Assembly: GCF_003605735.1 (NCBI RefSeq)
Contig: NZ_QXTJ01000039.1
Location: 504,774 to 537,081 of the forward strand
DNA from: Pseudomonas sp. LS-2
GTDB taxonomy: Bacteria > Pseudomonadota > Gammaproteobacteria > Pseudomonadales > Pseudomonadaceae
DNA length: 32,308 nt
Reading direction: 5' to 3'
The translations under genes were made by a program, and so were the position numbers. The notes below the pieces were generated by a model that was given only the letters and a program-made list of their open reading frames with translations, had not been told where the DNA came from and ran no database searches. Each line of letters begins with the position of its first letter. The stretch's first letter is position 1. Positions 24,479 through 31,627 of the stretch are shown piece by piece.

Positions 24479-25612
24479 ATGACGATTTTTACCATTTTCT
24501 TCTGTGGAACGGGTTCCACAAAATATGATTCGCTTCACGATAATTACTGGAACGGCGAACTTATTTCCACACTGGCCAATAACATGGGCAGCCGGGAATT
24601 CGCCGACTGGATCGTGGTGGATGGCCCCGGCAGCGGCAACTTGCAGGCTGACGAACTGTTCACCGAGCCCAAGAGCTACGGCTGGACAGGAACGGCATTC
24701 GGCAAAGGCTGGCATGAAAATGTGCAGCATGCAGTCAATATGGTGAAAGGCAAATTTGACTGGCACCGGACCAAGCTCACTGAAGCGGAATATGTTCGGT
24801 TGAAAAATTCGGGCTTACCTATTCATAAGGTCGAAGAGACCGACTCCTGGTTGTGGCGACACTATGACTTTGGCAACCGCAAAGTCACCCAGCAGCAACT
24901 CCAAGAACAAATCATCAAGACCCACCGCAAAGGCGGGATCATCCCGACTCAGATCAACTTGGTGGGCTGGAGCCGGGGCGGTGTGAGCTGCCATATGCTG
25001 GCGAATGCATTGCTGGCCGATCCCGTGCTACGGAAGATTCCCGTCAATATTTTCGCGGTTGATCCTGTTCCGGGTCCGTTGAACACACAGCTTGAAAAGA
25101 TTTCGTTGAGCAGCAATGTGAGACAGTACGTCGCTTTTTATGCGCGCGATGAACGCTCCAAGGGATTCGCCTGCGTGATTCCGAAAACGGCCCCCTCCAC
25201 CCAAGTGAATATCTTCCCCATGGCGGGAAGGCACGCCACGCTGGTGGGCAACGCCTCACTAAGCGGCGCGTCCGGCCCCGGTGCGCTGAACGAACCCGGC
25301 AAGCTGGTCCGGCATTATGCGGAAGTCTGCCTCACCCGGTGGGGGACAAAACTGACGAAGACGCTCAATCTTTCGGCCGTGGATATCAGCAAACTTCACC
25401 AGAGCGTGGTCATGCACGACAGCGACTTTGTGAAAATGCGCAGTCGATCTTATACAGGGCTAACGGAACACTCGGGGAATGAACGTTCAATTATCCATAA
25501 CGGTAAAACAGTTGAATTTAGAAAAGGGGCGGGTCAGCCTATTAGTCCAATTGAGGGGCTGGCCGCAACACTGGCCAAAGGCAATGACGCATACAGCGTC
25601 ATCCTGAGATAA
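24479..25612 (+). CDS. Alpha/beta-hydrolase-like protein with GWSRG nucleophile motif; possible lipase-type effector
   Basis: A 377-residue protein with no signal peptide or membrane segment. It opens with a hydrophobic strand and glycine turn (IFTIFFCGTGST). The nucleophile elbow is INLVGWSRGGVSC (Ser165), followed by candidate Asp195 in IFAVDPVPGP and candidate His252 in PMAGRHATLVG. The order and spacing suit an alpha/beta-hydrolase triad. The GxSRG elbow followed by a strand ending in D-P/V recalls DUF2235 and Tle-type phospholipases, hence the effector idea, but I cannot assign a family. A GAGG ribosome site precedes ATG 24479. The 116 bases upstream are markedly AT-rich and the gene looks lower in G+C than its neighbours, suggesting acquisition. 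It ends in a clear terminator, so it is transcribed separately from the following lipoprotein. Confidence 0.7.
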   Translation: MTIFTIFFCGTGSTKYDSLHDNYWNGELISTLANNMGSREFADWIVVDGPGSGNLQADELFTEPKSYGWTGTAFGKGWHENVQHAVNMVKGKFDWHRTKLTEAEYVRLKNSGLPIHKVEETDSWLWRHYDFGNRKVTQQQLQEQIIKTHRKGGIIPTQINLVGWSRGGVSCHMLANALLADPVLRKIPVNIFAVDPVPGPLNTQLEKISLSSNVRQYVAFYARDERSKGFACVIPKTAPSTQVNIFPMAGRHATLVGNASLSGASGPGALNEPGKLVRHYAEVCLTRWGTKLTKTLNLSAVDISKLHQSVVMHDSDFVKMRSRSYTGLTEHSGNERSIIHNGKTVEFRKGAGQPISPIEGLAATLAKGNDAYSVILR

Positions 25613-25714
25613 TTTGCTTCATCCCTAACGCTTTTAAATAAGTATTTTAGGCATAACGCGACAGGGTAGGTCTGTTCAATCCATCGAACATGTTCGTCGC
25701 GCTCCAGATTTCAG

Positions 25715-25746
25715 AAAACCGCCCAGTCACCGGGCGGTTTTTTCAT
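25715..25746 (+). terminator. Rho-independent terminator after the hydrolase gene
   Basis: AAAACCGCCC (25715-25724) pairs with GGGCGGTTTT (25732-25741), followed by TTT and CATT. It lies about 100 bases after the hydrolase stop and before the lipoprotein gene. Confidence 0.88.
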
Positions 25747-25840
25747 TGTTTATTCCGCGACCATTGACCCACTGGCTGATTTCGCGGTCATACCTTCCGC
25801 CAAGCAGAGGCTTTCACGCCGATCACTTCAGGAGCCCGTC

Positions 25841-26557
25841 ATGGCCCGCACTCACTATCTTCCGCTACTGTTTACCGCACTGATCGCCACCCTTTCAGGC
25901 TGCGGCGACAAGGAGGCCGAAAAAATCGGCAGCGCCTCGACCGATGCACGGGGATTGTCGAAGTCGATGACGGTGGTCGTCAGCGGGGCGCTGAACCTGC
26001 ATTACGAGGCCAAGGGTGACGCCGTCAACGTAGGCTTTTTACCCGGCAAGTTACCCGGTGCGAACTGGCTGACCTTGAGTGCGGATCAAGAGGCCGAAGG
26101 TGATCGCAACGAAGTCAGCATCGGCCCGATCCTCGGCTTCTCCTTCGACAATCCAGACCAGGAAAAGCAGGCCATCATGTTTCAGGGCGGCCGAGTGGAA
26201 GTCGCACATGATGAAAACAGCGCCTCCTATGACACTGGCTCGTACTACCAATACTTCGACACCGACAAAAGCGGCTCGAACAGCAACGTGAAACTCGACT
26301 TCAGCAAAATCGAAAAACTGCAGTCCACCAACAAACTGCTCGACCGCTACCGTCTGGTCGGAACATTCCAGTTCAATGCTGCCCTTTCCCCAGAGCAACC
26401 GACTGACGACTGCACCCGAGAAGCGGCCGCTTACGCCGCCCAACACGGCGAACGCCATCCGGGTTTCGACGCGAAACTGTGCAACGCCAAGAGCGTCGTC
26501 GCCAAGGGTAGTTTCGACATCACGCAGGATTTTCCGGTGATGACGAAGGCGGGATGA
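25841..26557 (+). CDS. Lipoprotein of unknown function
   Basis: A 238-residue protein with a lipoprotein signal: charged N-terminus, hydrophobic core and lipobox LSGC, lipidated at Cys21. The next residues are Gly-Asp. Asp is at +3 rather than +2, so inner-membrane retention is not clearly predicted. The mature part is acidic and beta-like, with repeated short strands, Gly/Ser/Asp turns (DTDKSGSNSNVKLDFSKIEK) and one later cysteine pair (DDCTREAA, KLCNAK). No known domain is recognised. ATG 25841 follows AGGAG at good spacing. A terminator upstream separates it from the hydrolase gene, so it has its own promoter, not identified. It could be an immunity or accessory factor for the hydrolase, but nothing in the sequence proves a link. 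Confidence 0.72.
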   Translation: MARTHYLPLLFTALIATLSGCGDKEAEKIGSASTDARGLSKSMTVVVSGALNLHYEAKGDAVNVGFLPGKLPGANWLTLSADQEAEGDRNEVSIGPILGFSFDNPDQEKQAIMFQGGRVEVAHDENSASYDTGSYYQYFDTDKSGSNSNVKLDFSKIEKLQSTNKLLDRYRLVGTFQFNAALSPEQPTDDCTREAAAYAAQHGERHPGFDAKLCNAKSVVAKGSFDITQDFPVMTKAG

Positions 26558-26716
26558 GAATCTCGCCCTCTATCAAGCCCCCGCTCGCGTGACGGCGCAG
26601 GTGCTTTTGATTCGGCACTAAGGGCGCAGGACCCAGCTTCGCCAACGACCTGCTGGAAACCGGCAACAGAACCAGGCGCCGGCCTTTCGCTTGCAAACGT
26701 CCCGAACCGCAGGGGC

Positions 26717-26744
26717 ATAAAAAAACCGCCCCTAAGGGCGGTTT
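26717..26744 (-). terminator. Rho-independent terminator of pckA
   Basis: AAACCGCCC (26723-26731) and GGGCGGTTT (26736-26744) form a 9-bp stem with a four-base loop, followed on the minus strand by seven T (the complement of A at 26719-26725, partly in the stem). It lies 19 bases after the pckA stop and may also stop plus-strand transcription from the lipoprotein gene. Confidence 0.87.
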
Positions 26745-26762
26745 CTTTCAGCAGAACCGAGA

Positions 26763-28304
26763 TTACAGCTTCGGACCTGCAGCCTTGATCGCGTCGCTCA
26801 CGTCGAACTTCTTGAAGTTTTCGATGAACAGACCGGCCAGTGCTTTTGCCGCTTCGTCGTACGCTGCTTTGTCAGCCCAGGTGTTGCGTGGGTTGAGCAG
26901 TGCAGTGTCAACGCCTGGTACCGACTTCGGCACATCCAAGTTGACAGTTGCCAGGTGCTCGGTTTCTGCACCGATCAGAGCGCCGCTCTGAATGGCTGCG
27001 ATGACGCCGCGGGTGGTCGGGATGTTGAAGCGTTTACCGACGCCGTAGCCACCGCCGGTCCAGCCGGTGTTGACCAGGTAAACCTTCGAGCCGAAGCCGC
27101 GGATGCGCTTGATCAGCAGCTCTGCGTATTCGCCAGCCGGACGCGGGAAGAACGGTGCGCCGAAGCAGGTGGAGAAGGTCGACTTGATGCCGGCGCCCGA
27201 GCCCATTTCGGTCGAACCGACCAGTGCGGTGTAGCCCGACAGGAAGTGGTAGGCCGCTTGCTCTTCACTGAGGATCGACACTGGCGGCAGAACGCCGGTC
27301 AGGTCGCACGTCAGGAAGATCACAGCGTTTGGCTCGCCGCCCAGGTTCTTCTCGGAACGCTTTTCAACGTGCTCCAGCGGGTAAGCTGCGCGGCTGTTCT
27401 GGGTCAGGCTGCTATCGGCGTAGTCGGCGTGGCCGTTGGCGTCGAGGACAACGTTTTCCAGCACGGCGCCATGCTTGATGGCTTTCCAGATGACAGGCTC
27501 GTTCTTCTCCGAGAGGTCGATGCACTTGGCATAGCAACCGCCTTCGATGTTGAACACAACACCTTCGCCCCAGCCGTGTTCGTCGTCGCCGATCAGGTAA
27601 CGGCTTTCGTCTGCAGACAGGGTGGTCTTGCCGGTGCCGGACAGACCGAAGAACAGGGTCACATCGCCCTCTTCACCGATGTTGGCAGCGCAGTGCATTG
27701 GCAGGACGTCGGCAGCCGGCAGCAGGAAGTTCTGCACGGAGAACATGGCTTTTTTCATTTCGCCGGCGTAACGCATGCCCGCGATCAGCACCTTCTTCTG
27801 TGCGAAGTTGAGGATGACGCAACCGTCGGAGTTGGTGCCGTCACGCTCTGGGACGCACTCGAAGTTGGCAACGTTCAGTACCTGCCACTCTTGACGACCA
27901 GCCGGGTTGTATTGCGCCGGGTTGATGAACAGGCAACGACCGAACAGGTTCTGCCAGGCAGTCTGGGTGATCATCTTGACGGCCAGGTAGTGGTCTTCGG
28001 CAGCGCCTACGTGAACGTGGGAGACGAAGTGTTCCTGAGCGTTGTTGAAGGCTTCGACACGCGCCCACAGGGCATCGAACTTGTCAGCCGGGAACTTGCG
28101 GTTGATCGGGCCCCAGGCGATAGCGTCCTGAGTGGATGGTTCTTCAACGATGAAGCGGTCTACTGGCGAACGACCGGTGCGATGGCCAGTTTCCACGACG
28201 AGTGCGCCAGTATCGGACAGGACGCCTTCTTCGCGTTTGAGGGCTTCTTTAACCAGTTCGTCGACACTGAGATCGGTGTAAACGGCGTTATTGGCTTGCG
28301 TCAT
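26763..28304 (-). CDS. pckA: Phosphoenolpyruvate carboxykinase (ATP) PckA
   Basis: Converts oxaloacetate and ATP to phosphoenolpyruvate, ADP and CO2, the entry to gluconeogenesis during growth on organic acids. The 513 residues match the ATP-type family. Substrate arginine is in GHRTGRSP (near 41-47), the kinase-1a P-loop is GLSGTGKTTLSAD (220-232), the metal/kinase-2 region is DDEHGW, and GCYAKCIDL and NTGWTGG follow. ATG 28304 with GGGGAA upstream was chosen; the frame runs 60 bases further without family sequence. The leader contains an 8-bp inverted repeat and a possible extended -10 promoter. Context pckA-hslO-hslR is also found in enterobacteria. Confidence 0.97.
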   Translation of the reverse strand: MTQANNAVYTDLSVDELVKEALKREEGVLSDTGALVVETGHRTGRSPVDRFIVEEPSTQDAIAWGPINRKFPADKFDALWARVEAFNNAQEHFVSHVHVGAAEDHYLAVKMITQTAWQNLFGRCLFINPAQYNPAGRQEWQVLNVANFECVPERDGTNSDGCVILNFAQKKVLIAGMRYAGEMKKAMFSVQNFLLPAADVLPMHCAANIGEEGDVTLFFGLSGTGKTTLSADESRYLIGDDEHGWGEGVVFNIEGGCYAKCIDLSEKNEPVIWKAIKHGAVLENVVLDANGHADYADSSLTQNSRAAYPLEHVEKRSEKNLGGEPNAVIFLTCDLTGVLPPVSILSEEQAAYHFLSGYTALVGSTEMGSGAGIKSTFSTCFGAPFFPRPAGEYAELLIKRIRGFGSKVYLVNTGWTGGGYGVGKRFNIPTTRGVIAAIQSGALIGAETEHLATVNLDVPKSVPGVDTALLNPRNTWADKAAYDEAAKALAGLFIENFKKFDVSDAIKAAGPKL

Positions 28305-28346
28305 GAGATTCCCCGTCGGCCCGCTGGCCGAGTGCTCCAAACGTTT

Positions 28347-28373
28347 TGTAGTAGAAAAACCCAAACTACTACA
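28347..28373. promoter_or_regulatory. Inverted repeat in the pckA leader
   Basis: TGTAGTAG (28347-28354) and CTACTACA (28366-28373) are perfect 8-bp inverted arms around an 11-base A-rich/T-rich centre. They lie 43-69 bases upstream of the pckA ATG, downstream of the proposed -10. They could be a regulator operator or an RNA stem in the 5' leader. Confidence 0.5.
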
Positions 28374-28390
28374 GCTAAAAAGTGGGCCGG

Positions 28391-28399
28391 ATTATGCCA
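28391..28399 (-). promoter_or_regulatory. Possible extended -10 promoter of pckA
   Basis: On the minus strand TGGCATAAT combines the TGn extension with the CATAAT hexamer, giving an initiation point near 28384 and a leader of about 80 bases. No convincing -35 box precedes it. Confidence 0.35.
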
Positions 28400-28445
28400 G
28401 AACCGCCCAAAAAAGGTAGGGCCCTCCGGTCAGAACTACATAATG

Positions 28446-28485
28446 AAAAACGCGGCCCGCTGGGCGGAAACCATTCAGCCCAGCG
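28446..28485 (-). terminator. Probable terminator of hslO
   Basis: CGCTGGGC and GCCCAGCG (28458-28465 and 28478-28485) form an 8-bp perfect stem with a 12-base loop. On the minus strand GGCCGCG and then five T follow. The stem starts 23 bases after the hslO stop. The gap between stem and T-run makes it a weaker terminator than the others. Confidence 0.5.
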
Positions 28486-28507
28486 TCGGCACTACATGAA
28501 AACTACA

Positions 28508-29410
28508 TCAGTGACGGGTATCCGAGGGGGTATCGACCCCGCCCCCTGCGAACAGCTGAGCTACATCGGTTGCGTCGAAAAGGTAGCGCTGATTGCAGAA
28601 TTGGCAATCGATCTCAACGGTGCCGTTGTGCTCGATCACCAATTGCTGTGCATCTTCCAGACCAAGACTGACCAGTGCGTTGGCGGAACGTTCGCGCGAG
28701 CAGCTGCAACGGAATATCAGAGGCTGAATATCGAACATGCGCACCGCGTCCTCATGGAAAAGACGATGCAGTACGGTTTCGTTGTTCAGGCTCAACAGCT
28801 CTTCGGCAGTGAGCGTGTCGACCAGTGTGTTGACATGTTGCCAGCTGGCTTCGCGCTCTTCCGGGTCAGTCAGGCGTGCCGGTGGCAGTGGTTGGAGCAG
28901 CAGGCCACGCGCGCGCTTGCCGTCGGCCTTGATCCAGAAACGTGTCGGCAACTGCTCGGACATCACAAAGTAACTAGACAGGCAGGCCGACAGATCGACA
29001 CCATCCAGACCGACGATCCCTTGGTAACGCTTGCCCTGGCGCGGATCCATGGTCATGGTCAGGTCGCCGTCCGGCATCAGTTCTTGCAGCGTGGCATCGG
29101 GCGTGATCCGGTTCTCGTCGTAACGGGCGATGCCGCGAATCTCGCGCTCGCTGGAGCATTCGACCATCAACAGAGAAACCGGCCCCAGGGAGCGTGCCTG
29201 CAGAACCAGCAAACCATCGAATTTAAGGGTGCCGACAAGCAATGCTGCGGCAGCGAGCATTTCGCCCAGCAATTGTGCAACCGGCTCGGGATAGGGATGC
29301 TTGGCGAGCACCTCGGCGTAGCTGCGTTCCAGTGCCACGAGCTCACCGCGAACGTCGCTCTCGTCGAAGATGAAGCGTTGGGTGTAATCGATATCCGGGA
29401 AATCATGCAT
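28508..29410 (-). CDS. hslO: Redox-regulated chaperone Hsp33 (HslO)
   Basis: A cytosolic holdase that binds zinc when reduced and becomes active on oxidation and unfolding. The 300 residues match the family. The N-terminal core begins with QRFIFDESDVRGELVALERS; the central part has LKFDGLLVLQARS and the substrate/dimer region. The C-terminal redox switch is CxC (Cys235, Cys237 in FRCSCSRER) and CxxC (Cys269, Cys272 in DCQFCNQRY). ATG 29410 gives the expected N-terminus but has a weak ribosome site; an in-frame TTG at 29449 is the alternative. It lies upstream of pckA on the same strand, separated by a probable terminator. Confidence 0.95.
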   Translation of the reverse strand: MHDFPDIDYTQRFIFDESDVRGELVALERSYAEVLAKHPYPEPVAQLLGEMLAAAALLVGTLKFDGLLVLQARSLGPVSLLMVECSSEREIRGIARYDENRITPDATLQELMPDGDLTMTMDPRQGKRYQGIVGLDGVDLSACLSSYFVMSEQLPTRFWIKADGKRARGLLLQPLPPARLTDPEEREASWQHVNTLVDTLTAEELLSLNNETVLHRLFHEDAVRMFDIQPLIFRCSCSRERSANALVSLGLEDAQQLVIEHNGTVEIDCQFCNQRYLFDATDVAQLFAGGGVDTPSDTRH

Positions 29411-29509
29411 GGGATTTTGGTATCTGAAGTAATGACAAATTGATGACAAACGCCTATAAAACGCGGTTTAGCACCGCTGGGTGCACTGTCATGCCGATGG
29501 GGGCATTTT

Positions 29510-30319
29510 ATGGACTATCCCGCGCTGTTCCAACCCAAGTGGAACGCCAAAAAACTCCTGCTGTGTAATCTGGTAGCGCTCGCGCTGCTGCTGATGTGGA
29601 TCTGGCCTGCAGGCCACGCGGCTTTCACCCAATTCGACGAGTGGTTTTTCCATCTGCTGAATCGACCACTGGAACAGAACAAAGCCTGGCTGTGGGTCTG
29701 GACCATCGCCAGTATGCGCCCCTTCGATGCCGTCGTCGGGCTGATCCTGCTGACACTGCTGATCAAGGGCGACTGGGTCTTTAAAGCGGTGCAGACCCGT
29801 GCGGCATTGATCGGCTTCGTCCTCACGCTGATCCTGCTGCTGATCATCCGGACCGTATTCTCCAAGATCATCGACCACACCTCGCTGCAACATGACAGTG
29901 CTTCGATGGTCATCCCTGATGCGATCAAGCTCAGTGAAATCTTCCCGACGCTGGAAGACAAATGGCAGCTCAAGGATCGCTCCAGCCAGAGTTTCCCGGG
30001 CGATCATGCGTCGGTTCTGCTGATCTGGGCGATGTTCATGACCGTGTTCAGCCGCACCGCCGGCCAGCGAGTGATCATCTGGGCACTGGCCTTCCTGTTC
30101 ATGATGCCGCGTCTGGTCGCTGGCGCGCATTGGGGTCAGGACGACTACATCGGCGGCGTGATGATTGCCTTGCTGGCCTTGGGCTGGAGCTGCTACACGC
30201 CGTTCGTGGCAACGGCGACCGGCTTCCTGCTCAGAATGACTGCGCCGGTCTTCAATCTGTTCGGGCGTTTGCCGCTGCTGCGCTGCCTGAGCATCATGAA
30301 GCCGGGTGCACATCTGTAG
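29510..30319 (+). CDS. PAP2-family membrane phosphatase/phosphotransferase
   Basis: A 269-residue integral membrane protein with about five or six hydrophobic helices (about 15-33, 70-86, 98-116, 167-182, 187-200, 212-230). PAP2 catalytic motifs are visible. Motif 1 is the KDRSSQ stretch. Motif 2 is SFPGDHAS, with catalytic His166. Motif 3 is RLVAGAHWGQDD, with Arg201, His207 and Asp211. The family removes or transfers phosphate from lipid pyrophosphates, such as undecaprenyl pyrophosphate, or acts on lipid A (LpxT). The substrate here is not certain. The ribosome site is GGGGGC before ATG 29510. It is divergent from hslO, with 99 bases between starts, and convergent with hslR. Confidence 0.87.
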   Translation: MDYPALFQPKWNAKKLLLCNLVALALLLMWIWPAGHAAFTQFDEWFFHLLNRPLEQNKAWLWVWTIASMRPFDAVVGLILLTLLIKGDWVFKAVQTRAALIGFVLTLILLLIIRTVFSKIIDHTSLQHDSASMVIPDAIKLSEIFPTLEDKWQLKDRSSQSFPGDHASVLLIWAMFMTVFSRTAGQRVIIWALAFLFMMPRLVAGAHWGQDDYIGGVMIALLALGWSCYTPFVATATGFLLRMTAPVFNLFGRLPLLRCLSIMKPGAHL

Positions 30320-30336
30320 ATCGATCAACACCTGAA

Positions 30337-30399
30337 GTAGCCCGGCTTGCCGGCGGCGGCGTCATTGGATTTGCCTCCGCCGACAAGCCAGACTGCTAC
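30337..30399. repeat. REP palindrome, family A copy 3
   Basis: Bounded by GTAG (30337) and CTAC (30396). Inner arms CGGCTTGCCGGCGGCGGCG (30343-30361) and CCTCCGCCGACAAGCC (30374-30389) pair imperfectly. It lies between the convergent PAP2 and hslR genes, as copy 1 does between yrfG and the LysM gene. Confidence 0.78.
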
Positions 30400-30417
30400 A
30401 GGCTGATCCAGTCACCC

Positions 30418-30819
30418 TCAATCATCCCCGGAATGAAAGTGGAACAGCTGTCGGCGCTGTTTCTTGGTCGGTTTGCCATCGGTCGTCACACCCAGGCTTC
30501 CGGCCTTGCGCATTTCGGCGGCCTGTTCGCGTTTCGCCAGGCTTTCGGGGGTTTCGCTGTAGAGCAACTGCGCTTCGGGAGCGCCACGGCGGACGATGGA
30601 CAGTGCCTTGACGACAACCGTACGCTCATCGAATCCGGCACGGATCTGAAACTCGTCTCCGATGCGCGGTTCTTTGCCAGGCTTGCAACGCTCGCCACGG
30701 CAATGCACCTTTCCACTCTCGATGGCGGCCTTTGCCAACGCACGAGTTTTGAAGAAGCGCGCTGCCCATAGCCACTTATCCAAACGAACCTTGTCGTCTT
30801 CGTCTGACTTTTGTGTCAT
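30418..30819 (-). CDS. hslR: Ribosome-associated heat shock protein Hsp15 (HslR), S4 domain
   Basis: A 133-residue RNA-binding protein that recognises 50S subunits carrying a stalled nascent tRNA-peptide. The S4 domain occupies residues 10-70 with the signature VRLDKWLWAARFFKTRALAK and ESGKVHCRGERCKPG. The basic C-terminal tail (GKPTKKQRRQLFHF) is typical of Hsp15. The ribosome site GAGGAATTC precedes the ATG at 30819. The hslR/hslO/pckA neighbourhood is conserved with E. coli, where hslR and hslO are adjacent; here the PAP2 gene separates them. Confidence 0.94.
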   Translation of the reverse strand: MTQKSDEDDKVRLDKWLWAARFFKTRALAKAAIESGKVHCRGERCKPGKEPRIGDEFQIRAGFDERTVVVKALSIVRRGAPEAQLLYSETPESLAKREQAAEMRKAGSLGVTTDGKPTKKQRRQLFHFHSGDD

Positions 30820-31144
30820 CTGAATTCCTCAATCGGGTGATAGTCAGAACTGTACTACGCAACGCCGAGCACGCAGTAATCTCAAGCCTTGGTTAGAATC
30901 CCCTCGATGTAAGCAGGCGAATGCGTTCTGGTGTTCGTCAGGCTATCGTTCTCGGGGTTGTCACAATCTGGACCGAGTTGAGCTTTAGAGTCATCGCCTC
31001 AGGCCAGTTGCATGCCTGGTTTGCGGACTTTTTCGCCGACTGCGGTATTTTTCGATGCAGATTCGTCTTTTCGGATCTGCATCCAAGGCATTGACCCAGG
31101 CTGTTCCTGGTGTCTGGCAGAACGCGCAAACGTACGGAATTGCT
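30820..31144. other. Intergenic region between hslR and rimB
   Basis: A 325-base gap. It contains one small plus-strand open frame at 30921-31094 (57 codons, beginning MRSGVRQAIVLGVV) whose ribosome site is too close to its ATG and which overlaps a strong hairpin, so I do not call it a gene. TTGTCA at 30958-30963 could be a -35 box but no matching -10 is seen. The 12-bp hairpin at 31054-31083 is the most notable structure. Confidence 0.5.
31054..31083. promoter_or_regulatory. 12-bp stem-loop in the rimB leader
   Basis: GATGCAGATTCG (31054-31065) pairs with CGGATCTGCATC (31072-31083) with a single G-T wobble and a six-base loop TCTTTT. It stands 61 bases upstream of the TTG start. Neither strand has a T-run after it, so it is not a simple terminator. 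It may be a leader structure or an operator. Confidence 0.5.
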
Positions 31145-31627
31145 TTGAAAACATTCGACCATCTCACAGTCATCGGCCTTCGCGAATGGGTGGCGCTGCC
31201 CAGTTTGGGGGTCGCTGGCTTGCGCGCGAAGATCGACACCGGGGCCAGTACATCAAGCCTTCATGCAACGGAGATCGAACCCTTCGAGCGCAACGGCGAA
31301 AAATGGGTGCGTTTCAACGCGCATCTGGGGACGATTGTGCAGCTGCGTCATCGCCGCTGCGAGGCCCAACTGGTGGCGATGAAAACGATCAAGAGTTCCA
31401 ACGGTCATGCGCAGGTGCGTTACGTGATTCGCACGACACTGGCGCTGGGAGATCGCGTCTGGCCGGTGGAATTCACCCTCGCCTGCCGCAAGGCCATGCG
31501 GTATCGATTGCTGCTGGGTTCCAAAGCCCTGATTGATGGCCAGTTGGTGGTCAATCCGGGCATTACTTATGTTCAGGACAAGCCGGTGTTCCCGGCCTCT
31601 AATTCCTCTGCCACAGGTGTTGCATGA
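31145..31627 (+). CDS. rimB: RimB-like retropepsin-fold protease of the RimK system
   Basis: A 160-residue protein of the RimK/LysX-associated 'ATP-dependent zinc protease' family, now seen as a retropepsin-like aspartyl-protease fold. The active-site-like motif is KIDTGASTSSLHA (Asp31-Thr-Gly-Ala), with EFTLACRKAMRYRLLLGSKAL and LVVNPGITYV toward the C-terminus, the conserved core of the family. In P. fluorescens RimB belongs to the RimABK system controlling S6 glutamylation. I chose TTG 31145 because family sequence starts there (KTFDHLTVIGLREWV) and GGA lies about 8 bases upstream. The frame is open to ATG 31055, but that extension overlaps the hairpin and lacks a ribosome site. The stop overlaps the rimK ATG (ATGA). 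Confidence 0.85.
   Translation: MKTFDHLTVIGLREWVALPSLGVAGLRAKIDTGASTSSLHATEIEPFERNGEKWVRFNAHLGTIVQLRHRRCEAQLVAMKTIKSSNGHAQVRYVIRTTLALGDRVWPVEFTLACRKAMRYRLLLGSKALIDGQLVVNPGITYVQDKPVFPASNSSATGVA

Noticed and set aside
26955..28499. A 514-codon plus-strand open frame covering most of pckA
   Set aside because: It is exactly antisense to pckA, whose motifs are unmistakable. High G+C third positions keep the opposite frame open. The translation shows no recognisable domain.
15071..30399. Repeated palindromes considered as a CRISPR or transposon ends
   Set aside because: Only three dispersed copies far apart, no regular spacers, no cas or transposase genes; they fit REP elements.
30921..31094. 57-codon open frame between hslR and rimB
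   Set aside because: Purine-rich site is too close to its ATG, it overlaps the strong hairpin, and it has no recognisable features.
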